Shown here piece after piece: positions 21,079-28,854 of a DNA stretch of 64,000 nucleotides. The DNA lies in the NCBI GenBank assembly GCA_947494545.1, contig CANLVH010000014.1, forward strand, positions 1 through 64,000, written 5' to 3'. Each line of letters starts with the position of its first letter. The first letter of the stretch is position 1. The notes below the pieces were generated by a model. The model was not told the origin of the DNA and searched no databases. It saw nothing but the letters and a program-made list of their open reading frames with translations. A program made the position numbers and the translations under genes. The stretch comes from an uncultured Mesonia sp. GTDB taxonomy: Bacteria; Bacteroidota; Bacteroidia; Flavobacteriales; Flavobacteriaceae.

Positions 21079-22116
21079 ATGGATAAGAGAATAGACCCAT
21101 CTTTAGTGCGGCAATTTTTTGTCTTACTGCTCATTTTGTTTTTGGGCATACTTATTTTTAGCGAAATAACTCCTTATCTTTCTGGGGTTTTGGGTGCAGT
21201 AACTTTATATGTTTTATTTAAAAAATGGATGCATAAACTGGTAAATCGCGGCTGGAACCCGGACTTGGCAGCTGGCACTTTGATGTTTATCTCTTTTGTT
21301 GGTATCTTATTGCCAATAACCGGTATTGTTTTGCTGCTAAGTTCTAAAATTGGAAAAGCCGTAAATAATTCCGAAAAAGTTATAGAGGTATTTAAATCGC
21401 AAATAAACGAGTGGGAAGAAATCTATGGCTATAATTTAAGTACGCAAATAGATACTTCTCAAATAACCAATTGGGTTTCTACAAATTTACAAAGTTTGGC
21501 AGGTGGCACTTTTACTGCTTTTATTGCCATAAGCATCATGTATTTCTTATTATACTATATGCTGACCAACCATAAAAAACTACGTCGCTCTTTAGAAGAT
21601 TATGTACCTTTAAATCGTAATAACCTTTTTTTGATAGGACAAGAAAGTCGGTCTATGGTTAAAGCAAACGCTATAGGAATTCCGTTAGTAGCTTTTTTCC
21701 AAGGCATTGTAGCGCTTATTGGCTATTTTATCTTTGGTGTGCCAGACCCATTTTTTTGGTTTGTTATTACTACAATAGGCTCTATGATTCCGTTTATAGG
21801 AACCGCCATTGGTATTGTTCCGGTAACGGTACTTATGTTTGCACAAGGCCATACTTGGCAAGCCATTGCTATTTTAATTTACGGAATTGTGGTAGTTGGT
21901 TCTACAGATAATATTATTAGATTATACGTTTTAAAACGTCTTTCTAACGTGCATCCGCTAATAACTTTAATTGGAGTAATTGTAGGCGTACCACTTTTTG
22001 GATTTATTGGTTTAATTTTTGGTCCCTTATTAATTTCGTTATTTTTATTGACGGTAAAAATTTATAAAAAAGAATACGGCAAAGATGCGCCAGACAAACA
22101 TGAACAAATACTTTAA
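21079..22116 (+). CDS. AI-2E family transporter (PF01594-type permease)
   Basis: A 345-residue membrane protein with about eight hydrophobic segments in the pattern of the AI-2E transporter family: two or three N-terminal helices, a soluble loop (about 95-140), then a C-terminal bundle. Conserved features are GIPLVAFFQGIVALIGYFIFG, IPFIGTAIGIVPV and the ending GFIGLIFGPLLISLF. The family includes the AI-2 exporter TqsA of E. coli and Na+/H+ antiporters, so the substrate is uncertain. It follows the VOC gene by 5 bases and precedes the YkvA-like gene by 12. Confidence 0.88.
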   Translation: MDKRIDPSLVRQFFVLLLILFLGILIFSEITPYLSGVLGAVTLYVLFKKWMHKLVNRGWNPDLAAGTLMFISFVGILLPITGIVLLLSSKIGKAVNNSEKVIEVFKSQINEWEEIYGYNLSTQIDTSQITNWVSTNLQSLAGGTFTAFIAISIMYFLLYYMLTNHKKLRRSLEDYVPLNRNNLFLIGQESRSMVKANAIGIPLVAFFQGIVALIGYFIFGVPDPFFWFVITTIGSMIPFIGTAIGIVPVTVLMFAQGHTWQAIAILIYGIVVVGSTDNIIRLYVLKRLSNVHPLITLIGVIVGVPLFGFIGLIFGPLLISLFLLTVKIYKKEYGKDAPDKHEQIL

Positions 22117-22128
22117 AAAAGACAAAAG

Positions 22129-22527
22129 ATGATTTTAGATAGAATTAAAGATGTAATTACCCCAAATTTTGTAAGCGAAGAAGCCGGCAAAACCACGCAA
22201 AACGATCTAAACCAAACGGTAAAGAACGAAAAGCAAATTGACAGAAAAATAAGTAGCGCCGGTATGCTGGAGAAATATTCTGAGTTAGGCAAACTTATGC
22301 TAAAAATGCTTAAAGACTATAAAAAAGGAATTTACCACAACGTGCCCTGGTTTACCATTGCTTCTATAGTTGTAGCGCTTTTATATGTATTAAATCCATT
22401 TGATGTTGTACCCGATTTTATTCCCGGAATTGGTTACGTAGACGATTTAGGTGTGTTTACAATTGCGCTTAGGTTTGTAGAAACAGATCTTCACCGTTAT
22501 TTAGATTGGAAATTAGAAGAAGACTAA
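22129..22527 (+). CDS. YkvA/DUF1232 family small membrane protein
   Basis: The 132-residue product carries the DUF1232 segment near residues 75-115: a membrane helix followed by YVLNPFDVVPDFIPGIGYVDDLGVFTIAL. The motif NP-D-P-D-IP-G-DD is diagnostic of the YkvA family. The N-terminal half is charged and may be a coiled coil. Role unknown. It is the last gene of the plus-strand run; folD on the other strand converges 91 bases later across a T8/A8 stretch. Confidence 0.85.
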   Translation: MILDRIKDVITPNFVSEEAGKTTQNDLNQTVKNEKQIDRKISSAGMLEKYSELGKLMLKMLKDYKKGIYHNVPWFTIASIVVALLYVLNPFDVVPDFIPGIGYVDDLGVFTIALRFVETDLHRYLDWKLEED

Positions 22528-22618
22528 ACCAACGCCTATCTTCTTTTTTTTCTAAAAAAAAGCACGTTGCTACACATTAAATACTTTCCGTAAAGTTTTC
22601 TAAAACGAAATTTTAGGC

Positions 22619-23512
22619 TTACTTCGTTTGGCTTTTGAGTAAATGACGTTCTCGTGCCAACAAAGTATTTTTTAAGAGCATACTAACCGTCATTGGTCCA
22701 ACGCCGCCGGGAACCGGAGTTATATAACTAGCGCGTTTGCTAACGTTTTCAAAATCTACGTCGCCTTTTATAACATAGCCTTTTTTAGCATCTTCGTCCG
22801 GCACGCGGGTTATACCCACATCTATAATTACAGCATCGTCTTTTATCATTTCTCCTTTAAGGAAATCTGGAATGCCCACGGCAATTATTACAATATCTGC
22901 TTGCGAGGTAATTTGGGTTATATTCTTGGTATACTCGTGTGTTAAAGTTACGGTAGAATTTCCGGGAAAACCGCTACGTCCCATTAAAATACTCATTGGC
23001 CTACCAACAATATAACTTCTGCCAATTACTACAGTATGTTTGCCTTTTGTAGGAATATCGTAACGCTCTAACAATTCTAAAATACCAAAAGGAGTTGCAG
23101 GAATAAAGGAAGTCATATCCAAACTCATTTTCCCGAAATTGGTAGGATGAAAACCGTCTACATCTTTATCTGGATCTACTGCCATTAAAACCCGCTGTGT
23201 ATCTATTTGCGGTGGTAACGGCAATTGCACAATAAAACCGTCTATGTCGTCGTCTTGATTTAACTCTTCTATCTTAGCCAACAATTCTACCTCTCTCGTA
23301 TTGGCAGACATACGAACCAAAGTAGACTCAAAACCAACTTGTTTACACGACTTTACCTTACTATTTACGTAAGTTTTACTCGCCCCATCGTTACCTACAA
23401 TTATAGCGGCAAGATGTGGCACTTTATCGCCACGTTGTTTTATTTTTTTAACCTCAGCAGCAATTTCGTCTTTAATATCGTTACTGATTTTTTTTCCGTC
23501 TAAAATGGTCAT
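22619..23512 (-). CDS. folD: Methylenetetrahydrofolate dehydrogenase / cyclohydrolase FolD
   Basis: Bifunctional enzyme interconverting 5,10-methylene-, methenyl- and 10-formyl-tetrahydrofolate. Its 297 residues are full length. Signatures are the Tyr-Lys pair in KTYVNSKVKSC, the FIVQLPLPPQID stretch, KDVDGFHPTNFGKM, the nucleotide-binding VIGRSYIVGRPMSILM, and the C-terminal ITPVPGGVGPMTVSML. It lies downstream of ffh with a 97-base gap that contains a low-complexity stretch (CAGTTGGCAGTG), so co-transcription is uncertain. Confidence 0.97.
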   Translation of the reverse strand: MTILDGKKISNDIKDEIAAEVKKIKQRGDKVPHLAAIIVGNDGASKTYVNSKVKSCKQVGFESTLVRMSANTREVELLAKIEELNQDDDIDGFIVQLPLPPQIDTQRVLMAVDPDKDVDGFHPTNFGKMSLDMTSFIPATPFGILELLERYDIPTKGKHTVVIGRSYIVGRPMSILMGRSGFPGNSTVTLTHEYTKNITQITSQADIVIIAVGIPDFLKGEMIKDDAVIIDVGITRVPDEDAKKGYVIKGDVDFENVSKRASYITPVPGGVGPMTVSMLLKNTLLARERHLLKSQTK

Positions 23513-23609
23513 ATGTAGTGTTTAGTTGTATACAGTGGTAGTATTCAGTTGGCAGTGTTCCGTAAACAGCGAGCTGTCAATTAGGTTTTAAGCGTTACCA
23601 ACTGTCAAC

Positions 23610-24938
23610 TTACTTCATGCCTTTCATCATTTGCATCATTTTCTTACCGCCGCCGCCTTGCATCATCTTCATCATTTTGCTCATTTGGTTAAATTGCTTT
23701 AAAAGCTGGTTAACTTGCGTTACAGATGTACCGGAACCTTTTCCAATTCTTCGTTTTCTGCTGGCGTTTATTAAAGAAGGCTGACTGCGTTCTGCGGGGG
23801 TCATCGAGTGAATAATAGCTTCTATATGCTTAAAAGCATCGTCGTCTATATCTATATCTTTCATCATTTTTCCGGCGCCGGGTATCATTCCCATCAGGTC
23901 TTTCATATTACCCATCTTTTTAACCTGCTGGATTTGCTTCAGAAAATCGTCAAAACCAAATTGGTTTTTCGCAATTTTTTTCTGAATTTTTCGCGCCTCT
24001 TCTTCGTCGTATTGTTCTTGCGCTCTTTCTACCAAAGAGACAACATCTCCCATCCCTAAAATCCTGTCTGCCATACGGGAAGGATAGAAGATATCTATAG
24101 CTTCCATCTTTTCGCCGGTACCAATAAATTTTATTGGTTTGTTTACAACAGATTTAATAGAAATAGCCGCCCCACCGCGGGTATCTCCATCTAATTTGGT
24201 TAAAATTACACCGTCAAAATCTAAGATATCGTTAAAGGCTTTTGCAGTATTAACGGCATCTTGCCCTGTCATAGAATCTACTACAAACAGCGTTTCTTGT
24301 GGTTGTATAGCTTCGTGAATGTTAGAGATTTCGGTCATCATTACTTGATCTACCGCCAATCTACCAGCTGTATCAATAATTACTACATTATGGCCGTTTT
24401 CTTTGGCGTGCGCAATAGCACGTTGTGCAATATCTACCGGATCTTTGGTTTCTTTATCAGAGAAAACCTCTACTCCAATTTGGTCGCCTACTACGTGCAA
24501 CTGATCTATTGCCGCCGGACGGTAAACGTCACAAGCTACCAAAAGTGGTTTTTTTGTTTTTTTGTTTTTAAGGAAGTTAGCCAATTTGCCGGAAAAAGTG
24601 GTTTTACCACTACCTTGTAAACCGGACATTAAAATAACGCTCGGATCTCCGGAAAGGTTTACTCCCGCTGCATCGCCTCCCATTAAATCGGTAAGTTCGT
24701 CTTTTACCAATTTTACCATTAACTCGCCGGGTTTTAACGTTTTTAAAACGTCTTGCCCTAAAGCTTTTTCTTTTACGACATTGGTAAAATCTTTAGCAAT
24801 TTTATAGTTAACATCTGCATCTACCAGCGCTCTTCTAACTTCTTTTAAAGTTTCGGCAACGTTAACTTCTGTAATTTGCCCGTGGCCTTTTAATACGTGT
24901 AAGGCCTTATCTAACTTATCACTTAAACTATCAAACAT
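23610..24938 (-). CDS. ffh: Signal recognition particle protein Ffh
   Basis: SRP54 GTPase that binds signal sequences of nascent membrane proteins together with 4.5S RNA and FtsY. I chose the start at ATG 24938 (MFDSLSDKLDKALHVLKG), giving 442 residues. A longer frame runs 21 codons upstream, through a consensus -7 box at 24965-24972, and should not be translated. The N domain (1-90) precedes the G domain with SGLQGSGKTTFSGKLA, DTAGRLAVD and TKLDGDTRGGAA. The methionine-rich M domain begins near residue 300 and ends MMKMMQGGGGKKMMQMMKGMK. Confidence 0.96.
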   Translation of the reverse strand: MFDSLSDKLDKALHVLKGHGQITEVNVAETLKEVRRALVDADVNYKIAKDFTNVVKEKALGQDVLKTLKPGELMVKLVKDELTDLMGGDAAGVNLSGDPSVILMSGLQGSGKTTFSGKLANFLKNKKTKKPLLVACDVYRPAAIDQLHVVGDQIGVEVFSDKETKDPVDIAQRAIAHAKENGHNVVIIDTAGRLAVDQVMMTEISNIHEAIQPQETLFVVDSMTGQDAVNTAKAFNDILDFDGVILTKLDGDTRGGAAISIKSVVNKPIKFIGTGEKMEAIDIFYPSRMADRILGMGDVVSLVERAQEQYDEEEARKIQKKIAKNQFGFDDFLKQIQQVKKMGNMKDLMGMIPGAGKMMKDIDIDDDAFKHIEAIIHSMTPAERSQPSLINASRKRRIGKGSGTSVTQVNQLLKQFNQMSKMMKMMQGGGGKKMMQMMKGMK

Positions 24939-24964
24939 AATCTTTCCGAGGTTTTTAAGGATTG

Positions 24965-24972
24965 CAAAGTTA
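24965..24972 (-). promoter_or_regulatory. -7 promoter box for ffh (TAACTTTG)
   Basis: The minus strand reads TAACTTTG, an exact TAnnTTTG match 26 bases before the ffh ATG. A TTG at 24989-24991 lies 16 bases upstream and may be the -33 element, though the spacing is at the short end. Confidence 0.6.
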
Positions 24973-25008
24973 ACAATTTGAACCTTAACAATAAAAAGCA
25001 AAGTATAA

Positions 25009-25043
25009 AAAAAGTGAGCTTCTTTTAAGAAAGCTCACTTTTT
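25009..25043 (-). terminator. Intrinsic terminator of argS
   Basis: Stem AAAAAGTGAGCT (25009-25020) with AGCTCACTTTTT (25032-25043), 12 perfect pairs and an 11-base loop that can pair further. It lies 30 bases past the argS stop, upstream of ffh. Confidence 0.9.
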
Positions 25044-25073
25044 GTTTTATATCACGTAAAATTCGCAACAAAC

Positions 25074-26849
25074 CTACATCCGTTCAGGCACTTCTATTCC
25101 TAACAAACCAAAAGCAGATTTTATAGTTTTTCCTACCGTTTTTGCCAATTGCACTCTGAAGATTTTTTCTTCCATACTATCTGCGCCAAGAATACTTATA
25201 TTCTGATAAAAAGAATTAAAACTTTTTACCAAATCATAGGAATAATTTGCTATTAATGCCGGACTGTGCTGTTCTGCAGCTAATTGAACGGTTTCGGGAT
25301 AAAGCTGAATTTGCTTTAGCAATTCCCGTTCTTTTTCGTGCAAGCTATAATTCTCTATTGCCGCTGCATAATCAAAATCTACTTTTCGTAAAATAGATTG
25401 AATTCTGGCATAGGTATATTGAATAAAAGGTCCGGTATTGCCCTGAAAATCTACCGATTCTTCCGGGTTAAATAAAATTCGTTTGCGCGGATCTACTTTT
25501 AGAATATAATATTTAAGTGCGCCAAGCCCTATAATTTTATACAAATCTTGCTTTTCTTCTTTTGTATAGGCTTCTAATTTCCCTAAATCTTCTGCTATTT
25601 CTTGCGCAGTTTGCGTCATATCTTTAATCAAATCGTCTGCATCTACCACCGTACCTTCACGACTTTTCATTTTTCCGCTTGGTAAATCTACCATCCCGTA
25701 GCTTAGATGATACAGATTTTCTGCCCACGCAAAACCGAGTTTTTTCAGAATTAGAAACAAAACTTTAAAATGATAATCCTGCTCGTTCCCTACCGTATAA
25801 ACCATACCATTTATAGCATAATCTTCTACCCGCTGAATTGCCGTACCAATATCTTGCGTCATATAAACTGCGGTACCATCTGCACGCAAAACAATTTTTT
25901 CATCTAAGCCTTCATCGGTTAAATCTATCCAAACACTACCATCTTCTTTTTTGTAAAAAACGCCTTTTTCTAATCCGTCGTTTACTACTTCTTTTCCCAA
26001 TAGGTAAGTATCGCTTTCGTAATAATTTTTATCAAAATCTACTCCTAGTTCTGCATAGGTTTTTTTAAAACCGTCGTACACCCACTGGTTCATTTTTTCC
26101 CAAAGGGCAACGGTTTCTTTATCACCGGCTTCCCATTTTTGCAGCATTTTTTGGGCTTCCAACAAAAGCGGCGCTTCTTTTTTTGCCTTTTCTTCGGGTA
26201 CGCCTTGTTTTTCTAATTCTTTTATTTGGGTTTTATATTCTTGGTCAAATTTTACGTAATATTTACCAACCAGTTTGTCGCCTTTTAAACCGGAAGTTTC
26301 GGGCGTTTCTTGATTTCCAAATTTTTTCCACGCCAACATACTTTTACAAATATGAATACCCCTATCGTTAATAATTTGGGTTTTATAAACCGTATTGCCG
26401 GCAGCTTTTAAAATTTCGGCAACCGAATATCCTAAAAGATTATTACGAATATGTCCTAAATGCAATGGTTTGTTAGTATTGGGCGAAGAATATTCTACCA
26501 TAATGGTATCTGATTTTTCTGTTGCCGCAACGCTCCCGTAATTTGTTATATCTTTTAAGGTTTTAAAATCTTGTAAGAAATAAGCATCGCTCAAAACAAT
26601 ATTCAAGAAACCTTTTACCACGTTGTATTTAGCCACTTCTTTTACATTTTCCTGCAAATAGTCACCAATGCTTTCTCCTAATTTTACCGGATTGGTTTTT
26701 ACCTGGCGCAACATAGGAAAAACCACCACCGTCAAATCTCCTTCAAATTCTTTTCTGGTGGTCTGTAATTCTACATCGGGTAAGATTACCTGGTGCAGTT
26801 TTTCTACTGCGTTTTTTACTTCTTTGGCAAGTTTATCTTGAATACTCAT
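25074..26849 (-). CDS. argS: Arginyl-tRNA synthetase
   Basis: Class I synthetase charging tRNA-Arg. From ATG 26849 it has 591 residues; a GTG one codon earlier is possible but less likely. The N-terminal Add-1 domain is followed by the HIGH motif in NKPLHLGHIRNNLLG. The KMSKS-like segment is KMKSREGT, a form that is normal in this family. The DALR anticodon-binding domain at the end includes FNSFYQNISILG and the terminal VPERM. A -7 box lies 18 bases upstream, so it is transcribed alone. Confidence 0.97.
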   Translation of the reverse strand: MSIQDKLAKEVKNAVEKLHQVILPDVELQTTRKEFEGDLTVVVFPMLRQVKTNPVKLGESIGDYLQENVKEVAKYNVVKGFLNIVLSDAYFLQDFKTLKDITNYGSVAATEKSDTIMVEYSSPNTNKPLHLGHIRNNLLGYSVAEILKAAGNTVYKTQIINDRGIHICKSMLAWKKFGNQETPETSGLKGDKLVGKYYVKFDQEYKTQIKELEKQGVPEEKAKKEAPLLLEAQKMLQKWEAGDKETVALWEKMNQWVYDGFKKTYAELGVDFDKNYYESDTYLLGKEVVNDGLEKGVFYKKEDGSVWIDLTDEGLDEKIVLRADGTAVYMTQDIGTAIQRVEDYAINGMVYTVGNEQDYHFKVLFLILKKLGFAWAENLYHLSYGMVDLPSGKMKSREGTVVDADDLIKDMTQTAQEIAEDLGKLEAYTKEEKQDLYKIIGLGALKYYILKVDPRKRILFNPEESVDFQGNTGPFIQYTYARIQSILRKVDFDYAAAIENYSLHEKERELLKQIQLYPETVQLAAEQHSPALIANYSYDLVKSFNSFYQNISILGADSMEEKIFRVQLAKTVGKTIKSAFGLLGIEVPERM

Positions 26850-26866
26850 CACTTAAAATTTGGGCA

Positions 26867-26874
26867 CAAAGATA
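26867..26874 (-). promoter_or_regulatory. -7 promoter box for argS (TATCTTTG)
   Basis: The minus strand reads TATCTTTG, an exact consensus match, 17 bases before the argS ATG. Confidence 0.65.
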
Positions 26875-26936
26875 CTTAAAATTTGTAGTTAGACAGTTCT
26901 ATAAATATACTTTGTGGTTTGCGTTTACACGGAATT

Positions 26937-27386
26937 ATGTATCTTGTAAATCAAATAAAAAAAATGTTAGTAAACGTCTCTTATAATAAACCAAAGCTTA
27001 AAAAGGAAATTGATGAAGCCGTAGGCAAAGCTTTTAGTTTTAAAGAGCGTTTAAAACTTGGCGGAATAGGTTCCGGCAAATTATTCATTACCAGCTCAAG
27101 TGTTTCTATACACAATCTGCTTATTTTAGATAGTTACCTCAACACTTGCGGCGTAGAGTTGCGTCCAGATGGCATTATAGTAAGTTTTAGGTCGTTATTA
27201 GAAACCTATGCCTTGGTGATTCCGTATTACAAACTAAACATTTATAAAGGCAAAGCAGAAGAATACGGCATTTATCGCGACCATCATTTCATAAAAATAA
27301 AAGCCGACCGAAAAAGCATTCATAATTTTTTTAAAAAATTACAAAATTGCAAAGCCCGGCATTGGTCTTCTGAAAAGTTACAGTAG
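26937..27386 (+). CDS. Uncharacterised cytosolic protein
   Basis: From ATG 26937 it has 149 residues; ATG 26964 (MLVNVSYNKPKLKKE), preceded by a run of A, is an equally good start. There is no signal peptide. Patches include GGIGSGKLFITSSSVSIHNLLILDSYLNTCGVELRPDGIIVSF and an aromatic, basic C-terminus. Despite GIGSGK there is no proper P-loop context. I do not recognise the family. A 26-base piece of its coding DNA (27298-27323) recurs at 28317-28342. Confidence 0.65.
   Translation: MYLVNQIKKMLVNVSYNKPKLKKEIDEAVGKAFSFKERLKLGGIGSGKLFITSSSVSIHNLLILDSYLNTCGVELRPDGIIVSFRSLLETYALVIPYYKLNIYKGKAEEYGIYRDHHFIKIKADRKSIHNFFKKLQNCKARHWSSEKLQ
27298..27323 (+). repeat. 26-bp direct repeat, copy 1 (inside coding region)
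   Basis: Matches 28317-28342 at 25 of 26 positions in the same orientation. This copy encodes the KADRKSIHNFF part of the uncharacterised gene. Confidence 0.85.
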
Positions 27387-27414
27387 AAGACAAAACTTAA
27401 AACCTAATAGCGAA

Positions 27415-28266
27415 ATGAAAACAATTTTAATAAGCTTATTATTTTTCTTTTCAATTTTTAAAATCTGTGCTTGTGATTGTGATACTCCAAAATCTATAGT
27501 TGAATACCAAGTAGCAAAATATGTTTTTGAAGGAAAGGCGATTTCTAAAAAATACGCAAAGGATTCATTGTCTTATACAATTACTTTTAAAATTTTAAAA
27601 CATTATAAGAGAGATGATAACCCAAAAACATTGACTTTCACTTTAAAATCTGAGGGTAACTATTCTGGTGTATGGACATCTTGTGACTGGCGTGTAGAGA
27701 AGAACCAAAAGTGGCTTGTTTATGCTAATGAAAAAGGAAACTCCTTAACTTTTAATTATTTCTGCTCGAACTCAAGACCTATTGAAAAAACACCGATCTC
27801 TACACGCGAACAGAAAATTTTAGACAATGCAAAACACTTTGAAGTTGAAAAATATACATTTAACCAGATTGATGGCCGGTTTACAAATGCAAGGCCAAAA
27901 GCAAATTTAGACTCTTTATTAAGTAAATATAAAAATAAAAAATACGGAGAGAGCTATAAAGAGAACAGAGCAGATGTTATGGTAGATATTGATAAAAACG
28001 GGAACCTCATAGCCGCTAATTTACTCGATCGAAAACATCAAAAAATAGAAAATTTAGTAATCATTGATTCTTTATTTGATCTTAACAAAACAGAGAATAG
28101 TGAAGAACGAGAGACTGCAACAGCTTTTGAAGAGGATATTGAGGGCGTGGTAAAGCAATTGAAAAACTGGGAAATTACTTTTATAAAAGGAACAAAAATT
28201 CCTGTAAAATTTAGAAAATATCTACAGTTTTATAAAAAACCAAATACTATTGAAGTTAATCTGTAA
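27415..28266 (+). CDS. Secreted protein with TIMP/NTR-like N-terminal domain
   Basis: The 283-residue product has a signal peptide ending near ICA, so the mature chain begins CDCDTPKSIVEYQVAKYVFEGKAIS. A Cys-x-Cys start followed by a beta-barrel-like stretch and later cysteines (TSCDWRVEKNQKWLVYAN, NYFCSNSRP) resembles NTR/TIMP-like domains found in some secreted bacterial proteins. The second half (about 145-283) is charged and unrecognised. The likeness is from pattern, not a search. It lies between the two copies of a 26-bp direct repeat, which suggests that it was inserted or rearranged next to the upstream gene. Confidence 0.6.
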   Translation: MKTILISLLFFFSIFKICACDCDTPKSIVEYQVAKYVFEGKAISKKYAKDSLSYTITFKILKHYKRDDNPKTLTFTLKSEGNYSGVWTSCDWRVEKNQKWLVYANEKGNSLTFNYFCSNSRPIEKTPISTREQKILDNAKHFEVEKYTFNQIDGRFTNARPKANLDSLLSKYKNKKYGESYKENRADVMVDIDKNGNLIAANLLDRKHQKIENLVIIDSLFDLNKTENSEERETATAFEEDIEGVVKQLKNWEITFIKGTKIPVKFRKYLQFYKKPNTIEVNL

Positions 28267-28316
28267 TTAAAAAAATTAGAAATCATACATACCGAAAAAA
28301 CTTTATTCGATAAAAG

Positions 28317-28342
28317 TAAAAGCCTACCGAAAAAGCATTCAT
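28317..28342 (+). repeat. 26-bp direct repeat, copy 2, probable gene-tail remnant
   Basis: Matches 27298-27323 at 25 of 26 positions. Read in the corresponding frame it gives KAYRKSIHFF followed by residues loosely like those of the upstream gene. It may be a decayed tail of that gene or of a paralogue. It lies 51 bases beyond the stop of the TIMP-like gene. Confidence 0.75.
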
Positions 28343-28410
28343 TTTTTCTTACAACAAATAAACTATTTTATCTCGTTTTCACGGAATTTTTCTGTGCTAC
28401 TCCAATATAT

Positions 28411-28514
28411 GCGCAAGGGATTGAACGGCATGTTTGAGCTCTCCCGCGGCGGTAGCAAGCGGGAAGCGAGTAGTGAAAGCCTGACCCTTTGCTTTTTTTT
28501 GCAAAGGGATGCGC
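28411..28514 (+). ncRNA. Structured RNA-like element, copy A
   Basis: Outer stem GCGCA (28411-28415) with TGCGC (28510-28514). Inside, TCCCGC/GCGGGA (28442-28447 with 28459-28464) and CCCTTTGC/GCAAAGGG (28485-28492 with 28501-28508, eight-T loop) form two hairpins. Unpaired segments AGGGATTGAACG, GAGCTC and GTGAAAGCC are shared with copy B at 37219-37323 on the minus strand, where the stems pair with different sequences. This points to a conserved RNA or DNA fold. It may belong to a known flavobacterial motif such as Flavo-1, but I could not compare it. Confidence 0.65.
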
Positions 28515-28578
28515 CCAAATAAAAATAAAAAAACTCCGATTTTATTCTCTCAAGAATACCTGGAAAAAAGACTGTGTT

Positions 28579-28782
28579 TTATCTTTTTCTAAACGCAATG
28601 CCAGACAAAAAACTAAGAACGCCTAAACCAATCATTGCCAAAGCTTGGGTAGAATCTGCTTGCGGATTTACTTTTTCTGCCCCGGTTTCTAACGAAATAT
28701 GCGGAAAGAAAAACGTATAAACACCATAACCAATTAGACCAAGGCCAACGAGCAACAGGGCAATTTTGAGTGTGTTTTGCAT
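28579..28782 (-). CDS. Small membrane protein, two helices
   Basis: A 67-residue protein with two hydrophobic segments (about 5-26 and 46-63) joined by a polar loop (LETGAEKVNPQADSTQ) and ending in a basic tail FRKR. The pattern is common in Bacteroidota genomes, but I cannot give a family name. It is convergent with the region holding structured element copy A and is followed by no clear terminator. Confidence 0.65.
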   Translation of the reverse strand: MQNTLKIALLLVGLGLIGYGVYTFFFPHISLETGAEKVNPQADSTQALAMIGLGVLSFLSGIAFRKR

Positions 28783-28854
28783 GTAATTTAACTATTGTTC
28801 TAATTAAAATTGAAAGATAATTATTAAATCTGTAAATTCAAGCAAATTTATCTT

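Noticed and set aside
26937-27386. GIGSGK as a nucleotide-binding P-loop
   Set aside because: The preceding strand and following helix pattern of a P-loop NTPase, and any Walker B motif, are missing.
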